A stretch of 64,000 bases of DNA, taken from the NCBI GenBank assembly GCA_963714405.1, contig CAVQOH010000001.1:310001-374000 (forward strand), read 5' to 3'. The number at the start of each line of letters is the position of its first letter. Position 1 is the first letter of the stretch. The position numbers were made by a program, and so were the translations under genes. Source of the stretch: JAZGGS01 sp963714405 (GTDB lineage: Bacteria; Bacteroidota; Ignavibacteria; Ignavibacteriales; Ignavibacteriaceae). Below are positions 57,872 through 64,000 of the stretch, one piece after another. The notes beneath the pieces were generated by a model. It made no database searches, was not told the origin of the DNA, and saw nothing but the letters and a program-made list of their open reading frames with translations.

Positions 57872-59107
57872 TTACTCATACCTTAGTGCTTCAACAGGGT
57901 CTAATTTAGCTGCCATATATGCAGGTGCTATTCCTGATATTATTCCAGTAATAAGTGCAACCACAATTGCTATAATCACTGCATCAATTTGCACCGATGT
58001 TGGAATAAACTGGTTTATCATCATACTTAAAAGGACAGCAGCAAGTAAACCCACTGCACCTCCAAACAGACATATTGTAGATGATTCCATTAAAAATTGT
58101 GCAAGTATTGTTCTGCGTTTTGCCCCAATAGCTTTTCTTATGCCAATTTCCCTGGTTCTTTCTCTAACAGAAACAAACATGATATTCATTATTCCTATGG
58201 CACCAACAAAAAGAGAAAGACCGGTTATAAACAAACCTGCTATTTGAATAATACCAACTACAGAATTGTACTGTTCCATTAAAGCTTCTTGCTGGTTAAT
58301 TGAAAAATCATTTTCTTCATCATGTCTTAATCCACGGACTATTCTCATAATCCCTTCTACTTCAGCCTTTGTATCTTCTAATAAAGCTGGATTGGGAGCT
58401 CTTACATTAATTGTAACCGTTCCCCTGTGCATGGATTGGAAATTTTTAAATATTGTGCCAATTGGAACAAACACCTGGTTATCAGGATTAAAAGGACCCA
58501 AAATGGTGCTTCCCTGTTCGCTAAGAACTCCAACAACTCGATAATTTTCTCCACCTACTTTTATAGTCTTATCCATTGCATCACCGCGGGGGAATAATTC
58601 CTTAGCAACCTCACTTCCAAGCACGACAACCTGGCGCGAGGAATTACTTTCAACTTCACTATAAAACCGTCCATGCTCAAAAGTAAAATTAGTTGTCTTA
58701 ACGTAATCTGATGATGAACCGTTTAAGAAAACTGCTTCAACTCTCCTATCACCATATTTAATAGTCTGATTTGAATTTATAACCGGGGCCACGGCAATAG
58801 GAAGTCTTGCTAGGTCCTTAAACTTTTCAAAATCAGCCATATCAATATTTTTACGATTTCTCATCCTCCACCAATCGGTGTTTGAAAACCACTCCCATTT
58901 ACTAACATAGAGAACGTCAGAACCAAGTGCACTTATTCCTCTCTGGAATGAATTATCAATTCCCTTAATAGCGGTAGACATCAGGACCACGACAGTAATT
59001 CCTATAAAAATGCCAAGCATTGTTAATGCTGATCTAATTTTGTTTGCCCTTAGCGCACGAAGCGCAATAAGCAAACCTTCTTTTAACTCGAATATGAAAT
59101 TTCTCAT
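57872..59107 (-). CDS. MacB-type ABC permease, first of tandem array
   Basis: The 411-residue permease is the most divergent of the three. It has RALRANKIRSALTMLGIFIGI at TM1, a MacB_PCD domain, and SVRERTREIGIRKAIGAKR then DPVEALRYE at the C-terminus. It is encoded about 60 bases after the ATPase gene. With the ATPase it would form the basic exporter unit; whether it makes homo- or heterodimers with the other two permeases is unknown. Confidence 0.92.
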   Translation of the reverse strand: MRNFIFELKEGLLIALRALRANKIRSALTMLGIFIGITVVVLMSTAIKGIDNSFQRGISALGSDVLYVSKWEWFSNTDWWRMRNRKNIDMADFEKFKDLARLPIAVAPVINSNQTIKYGDRRVEAVFLNGSSSDYVKTTNFTFEHGRFYSEVESNSSRQVVVLGSEVAKELFPRGDAMDKTIKVGGENYRVVGVLSEQGSTILGPFNPDNQVFVPIGTIFKNFQSMHRGTVTINVRAPNPALLEDTKAEVEGIMRIVRGLRHDEENDFSINQQEALMEQYNSVVGIIQIAGLFITGLSLFVGAIGIMNIMFVSVRERTREIGIRKAIGAKRRTILAQFLMESSTICLFGGAVGLLAAVLLSMMINQFIPTSVQIDAVIIAIVVALITGIISGIAPAYMAAKLDPVEALRYE

Positions 59108-59168
59108 AGTGAATATTAGTCTTTATTTCTCAAAATAGTGAACAGCAATTTAAATTCAACTCATTAAT

Positions 59169-59888
59169 TTATTCCGCTGTAGTCTTTGGGCGGCCAGTAA
59201 ATCTTTTTTCAACTCTTTTATCTTCTTCAACTAATCCATCTTTCAATCTTATAATACGAGCAGCATGTTCTGCAATATATTCTTCGTGGGTAACAAGAAT
59301 AATAGTGTTTCCTTTCTCGTGAATATCTTCAAGAACCTGCATAATTTCCTCACCGGTTTTTGAATCGAGATTACCAGTTGGTTCATCAGCTAAAATTATA
59401 GAAGGTTTAGAAACAAGTGCCCTTGCAATGGCTACTCTTTGTCTTTGCCCCCCGGAAAGCTCGTTAGGTTTGTGATGAATTCTAGTTTCCAGTCCAACAT
59501 CAATTAATGCCTGTTCGGCTCTTTTTCTTCTTTCTGAATATGGAATCCCGGCATAAACTAAGGGTAGTTCAACATTATGAAGTGCATCAGAACGAGCTAG
59601 AAGATTAAAAGTCTGAAAAACAAAACCGATTTCTTTATTACGAATCTTTGCCAGTTCGTTATCAGTCATCTCACTCACACTCACTCCTGTAAATTCATAT
59701 TTACCAGAAGTTGGTGTATCTAGGCAACCAAGCATATTCATTAATGTTGACTTACCGGAGCCTGAAGGACCCATAATGGCTACATATTCATTTTTATCAA
59801 TTTTTAATGAAACATCCCTTAATGCATGCACTTCTTCCAGACCCATCTGATAAATTTTAGCTATATGTTCTATATTTATTATGTTCAT
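59169..59888 (-). CDS. LolD/MacB-type ABC ATPase
   Basis: From the ATG at 59888 (MNIINIEHIAKIYQMG) the protein has about 239 residues. A longer frame from 59957 lies inside the adaptor gene and is unlikely. It has Walker A GPSGSGKSTL, Q-loop FVFQTFNLL, signature LSGGQRQRVAIARAL, Walker B IILADEPTGNLD and H-loop LVTHE. It powers the three permeases downstream. Confidence 0.95.
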   Translation of the reverse strand: MNIINIEHIAKIYQMGLEEVHALRDVSLKIDKNEYVAIMGPSGSGKSTLMNMLGCLDTPTSGKYEFTGVSVSEMTDNELAKIRNKEIGFVFQTFNLLARSDALHNVELPLVYAGIPYSERRKRAEQALIDVGLETRIHHKPNELSGGQRQRVAIARALVSKPSIILADEPTGNLDSKTGEEIMQVLEDIHEKGNTIILVTHEEYIAEHAARIIRLKDGLVEEDKRVEKRFTGRPKTTAE

Positions 59889-59904
59889 ATTTTTTCCGGT
59901 TTGC

Positions 59905-61222
59905 TTAATTATTTTCTTCTTCTTCCAGGCCTTTATTGGATCCTCGTTTCTCTTCAACTCTTACTTTTGAACCTTCTTCCAGTTCCCTCGAAATAACCCT
60001 GTAACTTCCAGAAACGACTTCTTCGCCGCCTTCTAACCCTTCTTTAATTTCCAGGTAGTTATCATCGCTAATACCAGCTTTAACCTTTACAATTTTCGAT
60101 ATACCATTTTCAACAAGAAATACTACTTCCTTTGGTTCGTCTCGTTTTCCTTTTCTCTTTATCTCACCATTAGATTCTTTTCCAATACTTTCTGTTTTTA
60201 CAGAATCAGATGATTCCTCGGGAAGATCTGTCCGAACAGTAACACTCTGAATCGGCACGCTTATTACATCATAAACTGTTTCGGTTTCAATATCAGAATT
60301 ACATGACATGCCAGGTCTTAATTTCGGATCAATATCAATCAGTTTTATCTTAACTTCAAAATTTACAACCTGTTCCTGTGTACCAAAACCAGATAGATTG
60401 CGCGCTGTTCCCAATCTGGGAAACAATCCCTTTAAATTCTTCATCACTAAACGCATCAACGCTAACAAGTGCGGTATCACCAACTGAAACAAGCACCACA
60501 TCATTTTCATCAACTTCAACAACTGCTTCCATGTTTGATAGATCGGCAACCGTCATAATATTAGTTCCCTGACTAAAACCGCTCCCCAGAACTCTTTCAT
60601 TTAATTCAACATTTAGCTGAGTAATTGTTCCATCCATTGGTGAATATATTGTGGTCTTATAAAGTGTCTCAAGAACCTCTCTTAATTGTGCCTTGCTTTG
60701 CAATACGTTTGCTTCAGCTCCATCATAAGATGCTTTTGAAGTTAAGTAATTACTTTCGGCTACTTCAAGTTCTGAATCGCTTGCTAATCCTTTGCTGTGC
60801 AGCTCTTTCATACGGTTATATTCAAGATTTACGCGATTCAGTTCTGCCTGTCTTATCTGAAGATTGGCCTCCGAAGATTTTAGATTAGCTTCCAGCCGCT
60901 CTTTTTGTGCCTGGTATTGATCTCCCTTTATTCGTATTAAGAGGTCACCTTTCTTTACAAAATCCCCCTCTTTAACAGGTAAAGAAATTATTTCACCTGT
61001 AACTTCTGGTGTAATAATAACTTTAAATTCAGGATCGATTATACCTGTAGCAGTTACTGTTTGGGTTATATCTCTTTTTTCAACCTTTTCTGTTTGAACA
61101 AGAATTATATCCTCTTTACCACCACTAACAAATACAATAACAATCAGCAGCACTATAAGTAAAGCAATTCCGCCAAATATTATTAATTTTTTCTTTGATT
61201 TTTTTCCATTTCCCTTGGCCAT
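59905..61222 (-). CDS. Periplasmic adaptor (MacA/HlyD-like), frameshifted
   Basis: The ATG at 61222 gives one TM helix (LIIFGGIALLIVLLIVIVFV), a lipoyl/barrel-sandwich part (TVTATGIIDPEFKVIITPEVTGEI), a coiled-coil hairpin (residues about 95-185) and a beta-barrel domain. The frame breaks near 60399-60404 (a gcgcgc stretch) within IGNSA. Dropping one base joins it to NLSGFGTQEQVVNFEVKI and the C-terminal membrane-proximal domain to 59905, giving about 438 residues. The repaired protein is a normal adaptor between the inner-membrane permease and TolC. The break may be an error or real. Confidence 0.8.
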
Positions 61223-61247
61223 TTAGTTTATCTCCTCTAATAAAAAT

Positions 61248-62585
61248 TTATTCATAAATTGAAAAATCTATTATACCCAGATTATATCTTAACTGTTCGC
61301 TTAAAACTATGTAAGCAAATTGAGCATTTATCAAATCAGTAAGTGCTGTTGTATATTGTGAATTAGCAATTAAAACATCCAGTAGTTTACCTGATCCCAA
61401 ACTATATTTTTCCTCTTCAATCTTTAAGTTTTCTTCTGCAGCAATTACATTATTTTCACTTACATTTAAACCTTTTAATGCTGCTTGAAGATCAAGAAAT
61501 GTGGCACGCAGTTCTCTTTTAATATCCCTTTCAAGATCGATCAACTCTATTTCACTATTATTTGCTTCAACTTCTGCAAATTGTACTCTGTTTGAAACAG
61601 ACCATCCAAGAAAAATGGGAATATCGAGAGATAGACCTACTGTAAATCTCCTGGATTTTTCAATCTCAGAAATTTTACTACCAATCCAGTTCACACTGCC
61701 AAATGCGGATAGAGTAGGTAAATGACCGGATTGTGCAATTGTAACTCCGTTCATTGAGCTTTCTAAATTCAACTTAGCACTTTTGTAATCTTTTCTATTA
61801 TTTAGTGCCTGGTTAACAATCTCCGTTATATTTTCAAAATCTTTTGTAAAATCAGTATTAAGTATTTTTTGTTCTTTATCAGTTAATTCGTAAGAAAATG
61901 AATATTCATCAAGTGCATCTAATCCCAAATAAAAAAGCAAATCATTTTTTGCGGATTCCATCCTGTTATTTGTTGTAATTATTTCAAGTTCTGCATTACC
62001 CTTTGCAACCTCCTGCTGATAAACATCTGCCAAAGTTGCAGCACCAAGTTTATTTCTTTCACGAATTGTTTCAAGATTTTTTTCATTCCATTTAAGATTA
62101 TCCCGTTTCACTTCGAGTAATTTCATAGCATTAATGATATCATAGTAAAGTGCCATCGTTTGAAAAACTATATCCTGTTTTAATCGATCAAGTGAAAGTT
62201 TGGCAGATTCAAGATTGTTTTTACTTTGTGATAAATTTGCAAAACTTGATAGTCCGTCAAACAAGGTCCATCCACTGCTAAAACCAGCACTATAATCCCT
62301 GCTTTCTGTTGATATACTTGAAATCGGTACTCCGCCAATAGTTTGTGTGAGAACTCCCTTCACATCGGAACGATTCCAATTCCAATCCGCACCTGCACTT
62401 AAAGTTGGTAAAAAATTACCATAAGCACTTTGCACGCCCGAATGAAATGTTTCAAGGTTATTTTGGCTTTTTTTCAATGTTGAATTTTTATTAAGCGCTA
62501 TTTGAATTGCATCATTTAATGTTAATTGCTCCTGTGCAAATAATGTTGATGGAATTAGAATTAAAAAGATCATTACGAATCGCAT
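61248..62585 (-). CDS. TolC-family outer-membrane efflux protein
   Basis: From the ATG at 62585 the protein has about 445 residues. It begins with a signal peptide (MRFVMIFLILIPSTLFAQ), and a cggagaa Shine-Dalgarno precedes the start. The body shows the duplicated OEP pattern of coiled-coil helices with LTLNDAIQIALNKNSTLKKSQN, AGFSSGWTLFDGL, LGAATLADVYQQEVAKGNAELEI and LGSGKLLDVLIANSQYTTAL. It is the exit duct for the adaptor/ATPase/permease system encoded next. Confidence 0.93.
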   Translation of the reverse strand: MRFVMIFLILIPSTLFAQEQLTLNDAIQIALNKNSTLKKSQNNLETFHSGVQSAYGNFLPTLSAGADWNWNRSDVKGVLTQTIGGVPISSISTESRDYSAGFSSGWTLFDGLSSFANLSQSKNNLESAKLSLDRLKQDIVFQTMALYYDIINAMKLLEVKRDNLKWNEKNLETIRERNKLGAATLADVYQQEVAKGNAELEIITTNNRMESAKNDLLFYLGLDALDEYSFSYELTDKEQKILNTDFTKDFENITEIVNQALNNRKDYKSAKLNLESSMNGVTIAQSGHLPTLSAFGSVNWIGSKISEIEKSRRFTVGLSLDIPIFLGWSVSNRVQFAEVEANNSEIELIDLERDIKRELRATFLDLQAALKGLNVSENNVIAAEENLKIEEEKYSLGSGKLLDVLIANSQYTTALTDLINAQFAYIVLSEQLRYNLGIIDFSIYE

Positions 62586-62868
62586 TGTATTCTCCGTTTT
62601 AATAATTTCTTTAAACCAGGTGATATTTAGACAACAATTATCATGAAATTGTAACAAGTTCTATCTGTGTACCCTAATAATTTCATTGTTGAACTAATCA
62701 ACATTACAAAAATATTATTTAACTGTTAGTTCTATTATTTTTATTTACCAACGGTTCTATTTTTACATATGTGGCAATTATTTTTACGCACAATTCTATT
62801 CCTTGCTTTCTAAATAACTTTTACGTTATATTTAATCAATCATTTTTAACAAAAAAAAAGAAAATACA

Positions 62869-63309
62869 TTGATTGAAACAATTATAAAGAAATCGTTATT
62901 TATTATTGTAATCTTTCTTATTACATCACTCATATTGCCACAAAACTATTTGCATTCTCAATCTAATCTAAAAATTTTTGAAGACATCGGGGGAGGCAGT
63001 GGAACAAGTTCTGATGGCAGCGGTTCCGATAATACATTTATTTACGTAGCCGGAGGACTGCTTGTGGCGGGTGTTGTTGCTTATGCACTATTCTTTAAGA
63101 AAGATAGTAAAAATGAAGAGACTAGTGATTCAACAACCGCTGTTAACTATCTTACTCCCATAAAGAATGATTTTTATTCCAACGAATTGGATAAGGAAAT
63201 TTCTTCAATTAGGGAATCTTTTCCGGTTGATATCATTTTAGGGATAAAAAATGATGATAGCTTCATACCTGGAAAAACATACTTGATGGGCCTATCGATA
63301 AGGTTTTGA
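62869..63309 (+). CDS. Hypothetical small secreted/membrane protein
   Basis: The 146-residue protein has an N-terminal hydrophobic signal segment. Next comes a Gly/Ser-rich linker (GGGSGTSSDGSGSDN), a single TM helix (FIYVAGGLLVAGVVAYALFF) and a charged tail. The start is TTG at 62869; no ATG fits. It converges on the CCA-adding enzyme gene with a gap of 7 bases. It might be a small membrane protein, but nothing assigns a function. Confidence 0.5.
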   Translation: MIETIIKKSLFIIVIFLITSLILPQNYLHSQSNLKIFEDIGGGSGTSSDGSGSDNTFIYVAGGLLVAGVVAYALFFKKDSKNEETSDSTTAVNYLTPIKNDFYSNELDKEISSIRESFPVDIILGIKNDDSFIPGKTYLMGLSIRF

Positions 63310-63316
63310 AGAGATA

Positions 63317-64000
63317 TTAGTTATTTACAAATTCATCCTTAATCTTTAACAAATACTCATATGCTTCTTCATAATTATTAGCAATAATACCATCAAGTAT
63401 AGCATCTTCGATAGCTTGCTTTATTTCACCCACCTTTATTGATGGTTTAAGATTACAAACCTCCATTATTGTTTCACCTCTTACAGGTGATTGAAATGCA
63501 CGCAGCTCATCTTTTTCTTTAACCTGCATTACTTTTTTCATAACCCTATTGTAATTTCCAAGATACTTACTAACTTTAACCGGATTTTTACTGGTAATAT
63601 CAGCCCTGCACAAAGTTATCAACTCCTCTAAATCTTCCCCAGCTGAAACAATCAACCTTCTTACTGCAGAATCTGTAACTTCTTCATTTGCCAAAGCAAT
63701 CGGTCTTAAATGAAGGCGAATCATTTTTTCAATATATTCAAGTCTGTTCATAGGAAGTTTCATTCTTCTAAAAATACGTTTCATCATTCTTGCACCAATT
63801 TCATCATGTCCGTGAAAAGTCCATCCTGTTCCTTCAACTAATTTTTTAGTTTGTGGTTTTGCAATATCGTGCACCAATGCTGCAAATCTTAACCAGACAT
63901 TTTCTGATTTTTCTGCTGTATTATCCACAACTTCGCAGGTATGTAAAAAAACATCTTTATGATGATATTCATTTTTTTGATCAACTCCAGCCATCAGGGC
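63317..64000 (-). CDS. CCA-adding enzyme/poly(A) polymerase-family tRNA nucleotidyltransferase, C-terminal part
   Basis: The frame continues past the right edge with no start required within the window; the visible 228 or so codons are the C-terminal part. It contains an HD domain: FAALVHDIAKPQTKK and TFHGHDEIGARMMKRIFRRMKLP. This arrangement is typical of CCA-adding enzymes in Bacteroidota, in which the N-terminal nucleotidyltransferase domain comes first. The N-terminal domain is outside the window. Confidence 0.85.
   Translation of the reverse strand, partial: ALMAGVDQKNEYHHKDVFLHTCEVVDNTAEKSENVWLRFAALVHDIAKPQTKKLVEGTGWTFHGHDEIGARMMKRIFRRMKLPMNRLEYIEKMIRLHLRPIALANEEVTDSAVRRLIVSAGEDLEELITLCRADITSKNPVKVSKYLGNYNRVMKKVMQVKEKDELRAFQSPVRGETIMEVCNLKPSIKVGEIKQAIEDAILDGIIANNYEEAYEYLLKIKDEFVNN

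Noticed and set aside
62659..62799. TTCTAT repeated four times between tolC and the small membrane gene
   Set aside because: Spacing is irregular (71, 25 and 39 bases) and the region is AT-rich; probably chance.

Overview
This 64 kb window is AT-rich chromosomal DNA from a Gram-negative member of the Bacteroidota/Chlorobi/Ignavibacteria assemblage. The evidence is: C-terminal type IX secretion (T9SS) sorting domains of the NYPNPFNPTT type, a TonB-dependent receptor with a CarboxypepD-like N-terminus, many signal-peptide proteins cleaved after AQ, lipoproteins, TTG and GTG start codons, and few Shine-Dalgarno sites. I favour an Ignavibacteria-like organism; this is an inference from protein style, not from a marker-gene tree. 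No rRNA, tRNA, CRISPR, phage or IS element was seen, and no gap between genes exceeds 300 bp. Both ends cut genes: a T9SS-type secreted protein on the left and a CCA-adding enzyme on the right.

Layout. 1-9 kb (minus): secreted protein, purE, then the tightly packed genes prmC, dtd, an alkaline-phosphatase-superfamily enzyme and comEC, plus a PEGA protein and a frame-broken PQQ-propeller lipoprotein. 9-17 kb (minus): a large protease/propeller/barrel surface protein, a phosphoglucose/phosphomannose isomerase, PTS Enzyme I and HPr, then a polyprenyl synthase and type 2 IPP isomerase. 17-22.5 kb (minus): a two-component pair and a fused PabB-PabC for folate. 22.6-30 kb (plus): rubrerythrin, several secreted or membrane unknowns, smpB, tyrS and a pyruvoyl arginine decarboxylase. 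30-37.5 kb (minus): two secreted proteins (one decayed), then a TPP-riboswitch operon of TonB receptor, thiamine pyrophosphokinase and a frameshifted Na+/solute symporter.

37.5-52.5 kb (minus): a lytic transglycosylase with eight LysM repeats, acyl-CoA carboxylase beta subunit, an MBL hydrolase, aroC, degP, recO, mtnA, a PfkB kinase, a Nudix hydrolase and a giant outer-membrane protein. 52.7 kb (plus): an MsbA-type ABC exporter. 54.6-62.6 kb (minus): two small proteins and a complete tripartite MacAB-TolC-type exporter (TolC, frameshifted adaptor, ATPase, three tandem permeases).

The most distinctive system is the riboswitch-controlled thiamine acquisition operon, in which an SSS-family symporter sits where other Bacteroidota carry a different inner-membrane transporter. 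The second is the exporter with one ATPase and three back-to-back permeases, two of them recent duplicates. Four loci (about 7.9-9.1, 31.5-32.7, 32.8-34.2 and 59.9-61.2 kb) have coherent protein sequence split between frames. Most of the breaks look like one extra base, so sequencing or assembly error has to be weighed against gene decay.
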